Origin: Bifidobacterium sp. ESL0690
GTDB taxonomy: Bacteria > Actinomycetota > Actinomycetes > Actinomycetales > Bifidobacteriaceae
Length of the DNA: 64,000 nucleotides
Direction: 5' to 3'
NCBI RefSeq assembly: GCF_029392315.1
Contig: NZ_CP113939.1
Coordinates: forward strand, 2,356,001-2,420,000
The position numbers were made by a program, and so were the translations under genes. Each line of letters opens with the position of its first letter. Positions within the stretch are counted from its first letter, which is position 1. This document shows positions 51,670-60,080 of this stretch, piece after piece. The notes under the pieces were generated by a model. It worked only from the letters and a program-made list of their open reading frames with translations. It did not search any database and was not told the origin of the DNA.

Positions 51670-52527
51670 CTACTGAACGCTCTTTGCGAAGCCGATCAGG
51701 ATGACGCCGAGGAAGACGAAGATAAGACCGATACCGACCGCGATCTTCTCCTTCTTGGTCTTGGCTTCCTTGAGGAAGAGCACGCCGCCGATCGTCGAGA
51801 TGACCAGGCCGAGCTGCGAAAGCGGGAAGCTGATGGCCACGCCGAGGGAGCTGTTGGAGTAGAACATCACGAGGTTGCCGGCTGCCCAGAGGATGCCGGG
51901 GAGCATGAGCTCGGCGGTCTTCTTGCAGAAACGCTTCTCCGAAGACTTGATGCTGACGGCCAGCGCGCCGAGCACCATGCCGATGGACTGAGGCAGCACC
52001 ACATCGAAGGAATTGACCTTGAAAAGCTCAATGAGCACGACGTAGATGATGATGGCGACCGAGGAAATGGTAACGAAAAGCATGCCTTTGCCCAGACTGT
52101 TCGAGGCCTCGGTTTTCTCGGAATAGGACGTGCAAGTGATGCCGATGATGAAGGCGACGAGGGCCACAGCGCCGAACCCCAGAGCCGCGGGCGTGCCGAG
52201 CTCATGCAGGAACAGCACGCCGACCAAGCTGGTGCCGATCAGCTGCATGCCGGTGGTGATGGGGATGGTGCGAGAAACGCCCATTTCCTTGAACGACTTC
52301 ACCTGATAGAGGCAGCCGAAAGCCCAGATGAAGCCGGAAACCAGGCTGACAATGACATTGGTGACATTGTAGTTATGCGGCGTGAAGGGGAAGGTAACCA
52401 ACGCGAAGAGCAAAGCGCCAAGCGTGACGCCGAGCGTCTGCTGCTCCGAGCTGCCTCCGATTTTAGGAATGACCAATGAATAGAGGCCCCACAGAATCGA
52501 GGGAACCAGCGCCAAAAGGATACTCAT
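51670..52527 (-). CDS. GRP/GlcU family sugar transporter
   Basis: 285 residues from the ATG at 52527 (GGAAAGG upstream; earlier in-frame codons lack support). Ten short helices in the drug/metabolite-transporter fold: LLALVPSILWGLYSLVIPKI, then VSGFIWAFGCLYQVKSFKEM, VSRTIPITTGMQLIGTSLVG and, in the second half, LWAAGNLVMFYSNSSLGVAI and LSQLGLVISTIGGVLFLKEA. These are the repeat signatures of the GlcU/RbsU (GRP) family of glucose or ribose uptake proteins. With the adjacent GH32 the substrate may be sucrose or a monosaccharide such as fructose; sucrose transport by this family would be unusual. It is first in a two-gene operon and divergent from a LacI gene. Confidence 0.85.
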   Translation of the reverse strand: MSILLALVPSILWGLYSLVIPKIGGSSEQQTLGVTLGALLFALVTFPFTPHNYNVTNVIVSLVSGFIWAFGCLYQVKSFKEMGVSRTIPITTGMQLIGTSLVGVLFLHELGTPAALGFGAVALVAFIIGITCTSYSEKTEASNSLGKGMLFVTISSVAIIIYVVLIELFKVNSFDVVLPQSIGMVLGALAVSIKSSEKRFCKKTAELMLPGILWAAGNLVMFYSNSSLGVAISFPLSQLGLVISTIGGVLFLKEAKTKKEKIAVGIGLIFVFLGVILIGFAKSVQ

Positions 52528-52627
52528 AATTATCAACCTTTCCTCTACGACTCACTGCGTCGTGATTTTATCAGCGTTTGACATTTTTATTTTTCAACAC
52601 TGAGTTTGAGCGGAAAACCACTTAAAC

Positions 52628-52651
52628 AAATTGTTAAACGTTTAACAATTT
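52628..52651. promoter_or_regulatory. Perfect 24-bp palindromic operator between transporter and LacI genes
   Basis: AAATTGTTAAAC is followed immediately by its exact reverse complement GTTTAACAATTT. The central AAACGTTT with CG at the dyad is typical of LacI-family sites. It lies about 100 bases upstream of the transporter and 173 upstream of the LacI start, so it can control both. It is different in sequence from the operator at 11738. Confidence 0.85.
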
Positions 52652-52823
52652 GAACATTACCACGCATCGGAATATATGGCAAACCAGCCATACCAGGTTT
52701 TAAAGACCAATAATTTCTAGCATTTACAAAGGGCTCATCAATGTGACAAATGGCTTCTGTTCCCATGATTTCAACAAACCCCGGTATAGTGTTACTACGT
52801 ATGTCAATATGAAGGTGCGTGAT

Positions 52824-53837
52824 ATGGCTCAATCCAGAAGGTCCTCGAAACGGCCGACACTTAAAGACGTCGCCGCGCGGGCCGGGGTCACCGTCACCAC
52901 CGTCTCCCGAGTCCTTAACAAACGCGGTTCCTTAAGCGAGAAAACCATCGCCAAGGTGTACGCCGCCATTCAGGAAATCGGTTACCGCCCCAATGTGAGC
53001 GCGCGGACGCTGCAAGGCAAGCAAAGCCGGCTCATCGGGCTGATCTTCCCCACCACACAGAACCCCTTTTACGGCGACATGGTCTACGAGCTCGAGCGCG
53101 AACTCTACCGACGCGGGTACAAGGCGCTGCTGTGCAACAGTATGAACGACGTGGATCAGGAGCAAGGTTTTCTCGACCTGCTGCTGGCCAACCAGGCCGA
53201 CGGTATGATCATCGGCTCGCACAACACAGGCATGTCCATTTACCGCAATTCGAACCTGCCGATCGTCAACATCGACCGCATCACCACGAAATCGATCCCC
53301 GTGGTCAGCTCCGATAATTACCAAGGCGGCAGAATCGCGACAGAAGCCTTGTGGACTCGCGGCGCGAGACGCATCGGGCACATCAACAGCCTCGAAGACG
53401 AATCCGCGCCATACAGCTATGAGCGGCGCCTGGGCTATAGCGACGTGATGGAGGAAAGAGGCTGTGCGCCGCAAGTGTTTCCCATCGACTGGGACGAGCC
53501 GTACGAAACGAAAATCAAGGACCTGGCGGCCGTCCTCGACCAAGGCGCCGATCTGGACGGACTGTTCATCGCGGACGACATGACTGCTTTACTGGCCAAG
53601 GCCATGTGCGCGCATCGGCATCTTGACATCGACATCGTGGGCTACGACGGATCCGACACCGTGCGAAGGTTCGTGCCGGACCTGCCGACCGTGGCGCAAC
53701 CGATAGCAGGCATGGCCCGTAAGGCCGTCGACGTGCTCATCCGCGAGATTGACGGTGACTTCTCCGTTTCCGGTGCTCGCTACAAGCTGCCCGTGTCGTT
53801 CCTCCCGGAGCGCAGCATCGAGACACTGCGGGAGTGA
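52824..53837 (+). CDS. LacI family regulator, probably of the GRP transporter-GH32 operon
   Basis: 337 residues from the ATG at 52824, which has AAGGTG seven bases upstream; earlier in-frame ATGs (52743, 52809) lack that. DNA-binding domain: PTLKDVAARAGVTVTTVSRV, LNKRGSLSEKTIAKVYAAIQ, IGYRPNVSARTLQGKQSRLI. The effector domain contains GLIFPTTQNPFYGDMVYELE, VNIDRITTKSIPVVSSDNYQ and DIVGYDGSDTVRRFVPDLPT, the arrangement of ScrR-type sucrose repressors. It is divergent from the transporter-GH32 operon, with a perfect operator palindrome between. TATAGT near 52787 is a possible -10. It is not closely similar to the LacI at 10278. Confidence 0.9.
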   Translation: MAQSRRSSKRPTLKDVAARAGVTVTTVSRVLNKRGSLSEKTIAKVYAAIQEIGYRPNVSARTLQGKQSRLIGLIFPTTQNPFYGDMVYELERELYRRGYKALLCNSMNDVDQEQGFLDLLLANQADGMIIGSHNTGMSIYRNSNLPIVNIDRITTKSIPVVSSDNYQGGRIATEALWTRGARRIGHINSLEDESAPYSYERRLGYSDVMEERGCAPQVFPIDWDEPYETKIKDLAAVLDQGADLDGLFIADDMTALLAKAMCAHRHLDIDIVGYDGSDTVRRFVPDLPTVAQPIAGMARKAVDVLIREIDGDFSVSGARYKLPVSFLPERSIETLRE

Positions 53838-53902
53838 AGGACGGAATGCGGCTGAAGACCACATGAAAAGTAATTAGTGTAAGTTAGCTGAAGCCCACAT
53901 CT

Positions 53903-53989
53903 GTGTAGACAGCGCAGAAGCCGGGTCTCGTGAAACACGAGGACATCCGGCTCCCACTTCCATACCTCCTCGAAGGCAGGCCTAGTTAT
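53903..53989. repeat. 87-bp direct repeat, left copy (contains a hairpin)
   Basis: It matches the right copy at 54866-54952 over its full length with scattered differences; the longest identical block is CACTTCCATACCTCCTCGAA. It contains a compound hairpin, AGCCGG-CTCGTG with CACGAG-CCGGCT, which can terminate the LacI transcript. Confidence 0.85.
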
Positions 53990-54087
53990 GAGAATATCAA
54001 AGGTGTAGGATGCACGAGATTTCATAGCAGTAATTTATAGCTGCTTTTTATGGTACTATTTTATTACTACGAAAGAAGGCTATGCTT

Positions 54088-54345
54088 ATGGTACTTGACA
54101 TAGGTAACTCTGCACATAAACATGGCCTGACTGACGAAGAAATCGAATATGCCATCAGGCACAACTGGAATTCCGAACTCATGCAGGGGAACGGTACAAC
54201 ACCTACTGTCATGATCGTCGGGCCACGTCATCAAGGAGCGCTTAAACACGATGCCGTTGAGATTGGCGTCGAAATGCAACCCGATAAAAACATGCATGTG
54301 TTCCACGCAATGCCCGTGACCAGCAGATGGCTCCATCTCCTTTGA
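54088..54345 (+). CDS. Probable type II toxin (actinobacterial BrnT-like)
   Basis: 85 residues from the ATG at 54088, chosen because AGAAGG is eight bases upstream; the ATG at 54082 is too close to it. The layout SAHKHGLTDEEIEYAIRHNW, then TVMIVGPRHQGALKHDAVEI and MHVFHAMPVTSRWL resembles small actinobacterial proteins with an N-terminal HGL/HGV..E-E helix and a terminal VFHAMP motif that pair with ribbon-helix-helix partners. By analogy it would be an RNase-like toxin, but I see no proven catalytic set. The partner gene starts 51 bases downstream in the same direction. The pair sits between the two 87-bp direct repeats. An AGCAG/CTGCT dyad around 54029 may be the autoregulatory operator. Confidence 0.6.
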   Translation: MVLDIGNSAHKHGLTDEEIEYAIRHNWNSELMQGNGTTPTVMIVGPRHQGALKHDAVEIGVEMQPDKNMHVFHAMPVTSRWLHLL

Positions 54346-54396
54346 TATAGCACATTTCTCACATCAGACTTCAACAAAAACAGAAAGAACTTTACG

Positions 54397-54723
54397 ATGA
54401 GCAAGAAATATACAGACGAAGAACTCGACGCGATGGCGATTGACGGCCGGCTCAGCCCAATTGCCGGAACGCAACGCCCCCGCAGCGACAACAGCAAAGC
54501 GCTCAATGATGACGAACTGATGAATATCTTCAGAGGCCGCCCGCTTGCGGAACAACCACAACCAGCCAAGGAACCCCTGCGGATCCTGGTGACCGCACCG
54601 ATGAAACAATGGCTCAAAGACAGTGCGAAAGCCGAAGGACTCAATGCTTCAGCGCTCGTGCGCATGGTTATGAAGGCGTACCTCAGCGAGCGCCACCCCG
54701 ACATTCGCCCGAAGATGGCATAG
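54397..54723 (+). CDS. Probable cognate antitoxin (ribbon-helix-helix type)
   Basis: 108 residues. The N-terminal half is acidic and likely disordered: KYTDEELDAMAIDGRLSPIA, then a Pro/Gln linker with GRPLAEQPQPAK. The C-terminal part, PLRILVTAPMKQWLKDSAKA followed by EGLNASALVRMVMKAYLSER, looks like a ribbon-helix-helix DNA-binding domain (beta strand, helix, turn, helix). In toxin-antitoxin pairs of this type the antitoxin follows the toxin, neutralises it through the disordered arm and represses the operon with the RHH domain. AGAAAGAAC lies before the ATG. The right 87-bp repeat, with its hairpin, lies downstream and may end the transcript. Confidence 0.6.
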   Translation: MSKKYTDEELDAMAIDGRLSPIAGTQRPRSDNSKALNDDELMNIFRGRPLAEQPQPAKEPLRILVTAPMKQWLKDSAKAEGLNASALVRMVMKAYLSERHPDIRPKMA

Positions 54724-54865
54724 CTTTTGCGGAGGCCTCTGCGGCAAGGCGAAAGCATGAGGCATAGAAGCTATCAGCCAGAAGATTGTTTGATAGTTCA
54801 ACAGAGTAATCACGTCAGAACAAACGCGGAATTATGAACAACACTTTTGGCCTATAACCGCAAAC

Positions 54866-54952
54866 GCGTAGACAACGCAGAAGCCGGGTCCCAAGAAACT
54901 CAGGAACATCCGGCTTCCACTTCCATACCTCCTCGAAGGCAGACTTGATTAT
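54866..54952. repeat. 87-bp direct repeat, right copy
   Basis: Counterpart of 53903-53989; here the hairpin is AGCCGG with CCGGCT and a weaker inner stem. The two copies bracket about 880 bases with the toxin-antitoxin pair. The bases between 54953 and 55052 are AT-rich promoter sequence for the NTPase gene (TTATATAGG near 55003). Confidence 0.85.
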
Positions 54953-55052
54953 TAAGTATACGCCAAAATATATCAAATAATCGTCAAAACGAATCTACAA
55001 CCTTATATAGGTATTAATCTAAAATTATTGCAAAATCGTGGAAGAAGTTTCA

Positions 55053-58000
55053 ATGACCGAACTTGATATCAAACATTTACGAGAAGCACAAAAGAAATAT
55101 TTAGAGAACCACTTTCGCGAATCTTCTTCAAACGACCCTGGGAATCTCAGACCTCATTATGATCCTGAAAGCCATTGGGAATATCTCAGTAAATTACTTG
55201 ATGCGTTGCATGATTCAGAAAACCATAATATAGCTCTCTCAGGGGCCTACGATACTGGGAAAAGTAGCATAATCCAAGGCCTGCAAAAACTATGCGAAGC
55301 AATCGGTTGTGGTCCACAGGTCAAAATAATTTCTTTATCAACACTTGCCCCACTTATAGCTCCAGACCAAACAAATCTCGATGAACCCTCTTCAAAAACA
55401 CTTTATTCCACAGAGCCATTCCGATTTTCAGGGAAAAATGACGATTTAGAAAATAGGCATATTAAGAAGCCTCAGCAGGAATCAACAAATCAACTGATAC
55501 AACATTCAATCGTCAAACAACTCATTTACAGCAATGACAAAGGCCCACGTTCGAGGTATTCTCAACTTCACAAAATACCAAACTTGACACTCGCCGTCAC
55601 TACAATAATTACTGTTATCATCGTTGCATTGATTCTTCTTTCAACTTCTACGATACATCTGATATTTGCGCATAGAGGTATGCCGGGAGACCTTTGGGTT
55701 CGCATCCTCTTCTTCTTGGCGCTTCTTATTATTACCGGTATTATCACGGTGTATATAATGCGTCACTCAAAGAAAACCCCATCTCTTTCAAGCATCCATC
55801 TGGGGAATGAACCGAATTCAATAACTGTTAACAATTCCGATGAATCCTATTTCGATAGGTACCTTGACGAAATTATTTACTTCTTTGAGACCAATCCTCA
55901 AACTGACATAATCGTCTTTGAAGATCTTGATAGGTTTAATGATTCAGAAATTTTTAATAATCTACGAGAACTGAACTCAGTATTAAACAACGCTCCCAAA
56001 ATCAACAAAAATCAAAGATCGATTCGGTTCATCTATTGCGTCAGAGATAGCCTCTTCAGCGAAGCTACAACTGCCAATCCAATTTCCCAATCTTCTGAAA
56101 CAGGCCAGACAAGAAACGCAGAAAGCAAATTCTTTGACGTTCGAATTCCTGTCCTTCCTTTTATCTCATCATTCAATTCTCAAAATTATTTGAAAAATAT
56201 TTTCAGTGTAAAAACTCTTGCACCTTCTTACTCTCTTTGGGATGCAACCAAACAAATATCAAGCACCGTGAGCCGTTATCTCACCGACATGCGCCAACTC
56301 AAAACAATTGCCCATGAATATCTTATTTTTTCTGATAAGATTTTCGGTGAAACCTATTTCCCTCAAAAATCTGAACATGGAGAGCCTACCGAAGAATCTT
56401 TACTTCTCGCGATGGTTATTTATCATTCTTTTTATCCAGAAGATTTCGAAAAAATACCTCAAAGACAAAGCAAGTTAGACTATCTATATGACGAAGCTAA
56501 CCGAATCAGGAATGAAGCGATTAAAGAAACTCGGAATGGCATAAATGACGCCAACGCGATATTAAGCGCTACACAGAAAAACCAAGTTTCGAAAGAAGCA
56601 GAAAAAAAGTTTTTCAAAGAGTTCAACATCTCAGACACAGACGAAGACCTACCGAAGAGAATCTCAAGAATTATCGCCACTCTCTCTCAAAGAATAAGAG
56701 AACTCCAAAAAGCAGATTTCAAAGAACTAATCGAACTCACTTCCATCATGGATTCAACCACGGATGCCGATAAGGCTCCACAAGATAAAACCAACCAAAT
56801 GTGGGAAGCTATTACAAAGACGTATCAGGCCACTTCACAATCTAATCTTGCAAGAGACCTGCTGTCTTCGGGATATATCAACAAAGATTACATATTGTAC
56901 GCATCGATGGAAAACAATTCCGCAGGCTTAGCACGACGAGACAACTCAGCATTGTTCATTCACCATGTGATTCAACCGGAAATTCCAGATTTCTCTTATG
57001 AACTCAGCGATGAGGCTATTGCCGATTTACAAGGGCAAGATAACCTGAAATACGACGAGGACTGTACCTTCAATATTTTTATCCTTCAATATTTGCTAAA
57101 GCCTGATACAAGAAATAATGCTTCGCAAATAAAAAATAATAGGAAATCGGCTACAACAATGCTGAAAAACACCGATATACAATACGAAATCAGCGGTAGA
57201 GAATTTTTGAACGAATTCTTCGGTAATTCATACCAAATTAGTTTTGAAAATAAAACTTCGGCAACAGAAATAATTGCCACGTTTTCTCCTAATGTTTTCG
57301 AGACACTCATCACCAGTGATTTCAACAGCCTCTACCAAAAACTACAACTCATTAATGCGGCACTACAAGTAATCAATAAAAATAACGATACTATTAAATA
57401 CAGCCATCAAGCATGGGGATTGATACTGTTTATTGCAGATAACTGGACAGATACTCTGCAATTTTATAATGAAAACACCGATATAACTCTCGTTAACAAT
57501 ATGACCGAATTTATTCATCGTCAAGGATACGTAGATAACGATTTCGAAAAAGATAGAATACCGAAAAACATACAGCAATATTTTGCCCTAAACGGATTTT
57601 TCCTTGTAACACGTCCCGCTCTAATTTTTGCACTTCAAAAACTTGGCGAGAAGCAAAATGAAACCATCGATTGCACTAATCTTTCATTGAACAATCTATT
57701 GTCGCTTGAAAAATATCCGACCGACAATAACGGATGTTCCATCTATAAAACAGTAATGGGAAACCTTCCGGATTATGCACTCATATTAGACGATACTGTT
57801 GAATCATTAACCCCCTCAAGTGACGGTATGCTTATTCGGATTTTGACTGATTTGTACCAGAACACCTCTCACTATCGAAGCGACTCGGCTACGCTCGACA
57901 GAATTTTCAGCCATAAAGCTGCTGATACACAACTGATTTCAGATCTCAGCTCTTTAATCAGCAAATTGAATTCTTCCACAACTATGCCCGATGAAAATAC

Positions 58001-59852
58001 TCTGGATCCTGAAGATAGTACTCTCAAACTCATCCTCTCTCGATTCTTGGCAAAAATGGCATTTCCCTATCTGCAAAAACAAAAAAATGAAGATGGAATA
58101 TTCTCTGCCATTCCAGACGAGCCAAAGGACAATCTATTTAAATTCACTTTTACCAACATCAATATCTACACAGATCAGATATTCATGCTTGCTTCAGAAA
58201 ATGCCGCCGATCAGATCATCATTCTCTACATTATGTGCCGACATGCGATACAGCAAAAAGATTTATCTGCGAAACCCGATGTAGATAAAATCGAGCTCAT
58301 CCTGCAACGACTATATAGTCAATACCTGAAGCAGATTTCGGATAAGTCTACAAAATCATCAAAATCCGTCGAAGATGAGCTTCTAAAGAAAATCGTCAAA
58401 AACTTACCGGGTGAATTGCGCGCTATAACGCCTGCTCCTCTACCGAAAAATGCGCAAGGCTATATTGAATCTATTAAACAACTCAATAATCACAACAACT
58501 CATTTTCGTTAAATAAAAGCGATACCGAACTCACCGATTCTGATATTGAAATACTTCAGCAAAGGAACGGAATACGCTACAACGATATATCAGCTTTTAA
58601 TATTAGCCTCCTTCGTTATTTACTTGAACATTACGAAAACAGTCGATCTGAAATTGCAACTCTCATGCAAACAGTGGACAAGGAATACGAAAAAGATGGA
58701 CAATATTTTCTTCTTCGAGCTTTTGCCTACAGTAAAGATATAACACGACCCCTTAAAATAAGAGCATTTGACGAATTCACAAGAAACTCCTCCCATGCAT
58801 TAGACTTCATAGCAGATTATTCGGGAGAATTAATCACACAACCACTAATTAATTTTATTAAAAGTGCCGTGTTGAACACTAATCCAACAGATGTAACCAA
58901 CGACAGCGTTTTCCGGTTTTTACGTTGTCTCGAAGCAAACTGGAAAATTTGCGGAACTCTTTTTGAAGATAATTCACCGGCTTCTTATAATGCACTAATA
59001 GCTCTACTCGAGAGACATCGACCACATTTCCATTCCGGTTTGCATTTAGTACCAATTATCTCGCAACATGGAACTTACATTATAGACAAAACTAATATTG
59101 ACGAGATATTTAAACATTTCGATATACGTAATGCGAATAAATATACTGATAACTATTCTCTCAACAATCTTTACTTTTTTGAGCAGAAATATCCAGCCAG
59201 TGGTATCTATCACGGCATCATAAGTCATATCGACGACTATGCACGATTTATCGATGACAATAAATGCTGTCCAATTGACCAACCATCAAAAAACAGTAAT
59301 ATCAATGGTTCTGATGACTCTAGCTATGACGATTTTGTCTCTACACTTCTTGTTGATATCTATCAGAAAACATATCTCAAAAGATATGCCACATCAACCG
59401 TTCAGCTTTTATTCAAAAATTGTCATCAACAGCAAGACTTGACTGGAGAGACCCCGAAAAACAATAGAGAATTTCTTCTGGGCCAAGATGGCTTGAAATC
59501 ATTCCTGAATAAACTAGAAGAGCTTTTTGAAAGAGAACAAATTGATTCCACCGTTATCAAATACAGAAGGCATCCGTTTATCAGAGAGCTTGCAATCAAT
59601 GGAATCTTTGCCCCCTCTTTCGAAAATGCATCAGTCTACCTTCAAGACCTTTGCGACCCCGATTATAAAGAGTGGGATTCTGCAGTGAAGGACATTCTTA
59701 AAAAAGCAATGTCACTGAAGGCAACACTACCGGATGAGCTTTTCAAACAGATAGATTCTTTACTGGTTGAGCTCCAAAAGGATAACAGCTTCGAATCAGA
59801 AATTCCTGAAATCCGTAATGAGCTCAAAGAATATTCACAGCGAAACCATTAA
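55053..59852 (+). CDS. YobI-like membrane P-loop NTPase with duplicated C-terminal region
   Basis: 1599 residues; GGAAGAAG precedes the ATG at 55053. The N-terminal NTPase domain (about 40-410) has a Walker A GAYDTGKSS near residue 64 and a Walker B IIVFEDLDRF near 285. Two membrane helices, TLAVTTIITVIIVALILLST and ILFFLALLIITGIITVYIMR, are inserted between them (about 175-240), the layout of YobI/KAP-type NTPases. The C-terminal 950 residues are soluble and seem to contain two related halves, about 648-1050 and 1150-1540: compare FNIFILQYLL with FNISLLRYLL, and SLNNLLSLEKYP with SLNNLYFFEQKYP. The gene is strikingly AT-rich compared with its neighbours, implying acquisition. Together with the adjacent toxin-antitoxin pair this suggests a defence role, unproven. 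Confidence 0.8.
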   Translation: MTELDIKHLREAQKKYLENHFRESSSNDPGNLRPHYDPESHWEYLSKLLDALHDSENHNIALSGAYDTGKSSIIQGLQKLCEAIGCGPQVKIISLSTLAPLIAPDQTNLDEPSSKTLYSTEPFRFSGKNDDLENRHIKKPQQESTNQLIQHSIVKQLIYSNDKGPRSRYSQLHKIPNLTLAVTTIITVIIVALILLSTSTIHLIFAHRGMPGDLWVRILFFLALLIITGIITVYIMRHSKKTPSLSSIHLGNEPNSITVNNSDESYFDRYLDEIIYFFETNPQTDIIVFEDLDRFNDSEIFNNLRELNSVLNNAPKINKNQRSIRFIYCVRDSLFSEATTANPISQSSETGQTRNAESKFFDVRIPVLPFISSFNSQNYLKNIFSVKTLAPSYSLWDATKQISSTVSRYLTDMRQLKTIAHEYLIFSDKIFGETYFPQKSEHGEPTEESLLLAMVIYHSFYPEDFEKIPQRQSKLDYLYDEANRIRNEAIKETRNGINDANAILSATQKNQVSKEAEKKFFKEFNISDTDEDLPKRISRIIATLSQRIRELQKADFKELIELTSIMDSTTDADKAPQDKTNQMWEAITKTYQATSQSNLARDLLSSGYINKDYILYASMENNSAGLARRDNSALFIHHVIQPEIPDFSYELSDEAIADLQGQDNLKYDEDCTFNIFILQYLLKPDTRNNASQIKNNRKSATTMLKNTDIQYEISGREFLNEFFGNSYQISFENKTSATEIIATFSPNVFETLITSDFNSLYQKLQLINAALQVINKNNDTIKYSHQAWGLILFIADNWTDTLQFYNENTDITLVNNMTEFIHRQGYVDNDFEKDRIPKNIQQYFALNGFFLVTRPALIFALQKLGEKQNETIDCTNLSLNNLLSLEKYPTDNNGCSIYKTVMGNLPDYALILDDTVESLTPSSDGMLIRILTDLYQNTSHYRSDSATLDRIFSHKAADTQLISDLSSLISKLNSSTTMPDENTLDPEDSTLKLILSRFLAKMAFPYLQKQKNEDGIFSAIPDEPKDNLFKFTFTNINIYTDQIFMLASENAADQIIILYIMCRHAIQQKDLSAKPDVDKIELILQRLYSQYLKQISDKSTKSSKSVEDELLKKIVKNLPGELRAITPAPLPKNAQGYIESIKQLNNHNNSFSLNKSDTELTDSDIEILQQRNGIRYNDISAFNISLLRYLLEHYENSRSEIATLMQTVDKEYEKDGQYFLLRAFAYSKDITRPLKIRAFDEFTRNSSHALDFIADYSGELITQPLINFIKSAVLNTNPTDVTNDSVFRFLRCLEANWKICGTLFEDNSPASYNALIALLERHRPHFHSGLHLVPIISQHGTYIIDKTNIDEIFKHFDIRNANKYTDNYSLNNLYFFEQKYPASGIYHGIISHIDDYARFIDDNKCCPIDQPSKNSNINGSDDSSYDDFVSTLLVDIYQKTYLKRYATSTVQLLFKNCHQQQDLTGETPKNNREFLLGQDGLKSFLNKLEELFEREQIDSTVIKYRRHPFIRELAINGIFAPSFENASVYLQDLCDPDYKEWDSAVKDILKKAMSLKATLPDELFKQIDSLLVELQKDNSFESEIPEIRNELKEYSQRNH

Positions 59853-60080
59853 TCGGAAAAATGATCAGGGACACTAGCATGAACATAATAACCGATATAC
59901 CATTGCGACAGTTAAAGTTTAAAGATTCATATGTATCCTACTTCAACTGTTACAATTCTCTGTAACTTGCCGAAAAGATAAATCAATATTGTATTCCCCA
60001 ACTGTGATTAGGGCGACAAATGGGGTCACAGTATTGATTTTACGCTTACTGATACTGGGCTTGGCACTACACTAGGCAGC
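59853..60080. other. Intergenic region before zwf
   Basis: 228 bases without a gene. The left half is AT-rich like the NTPase gene; the composition changes to core-genome type after about 60000. No strong terminator for the NTPase gene is visible. TACACT seven bases before the zwf ATG is a possible -10 of a leaderless message. Confidence 0.45.

Noticed and set aside
53838..59880. Prophage or integrative element around the NTPase and toxin-antitoxin genes
   Set aside because: No integrase, transposase, phage structural genes or tRNA target is visible; only the AT bias and the 87-bp repeats point to acquisition.
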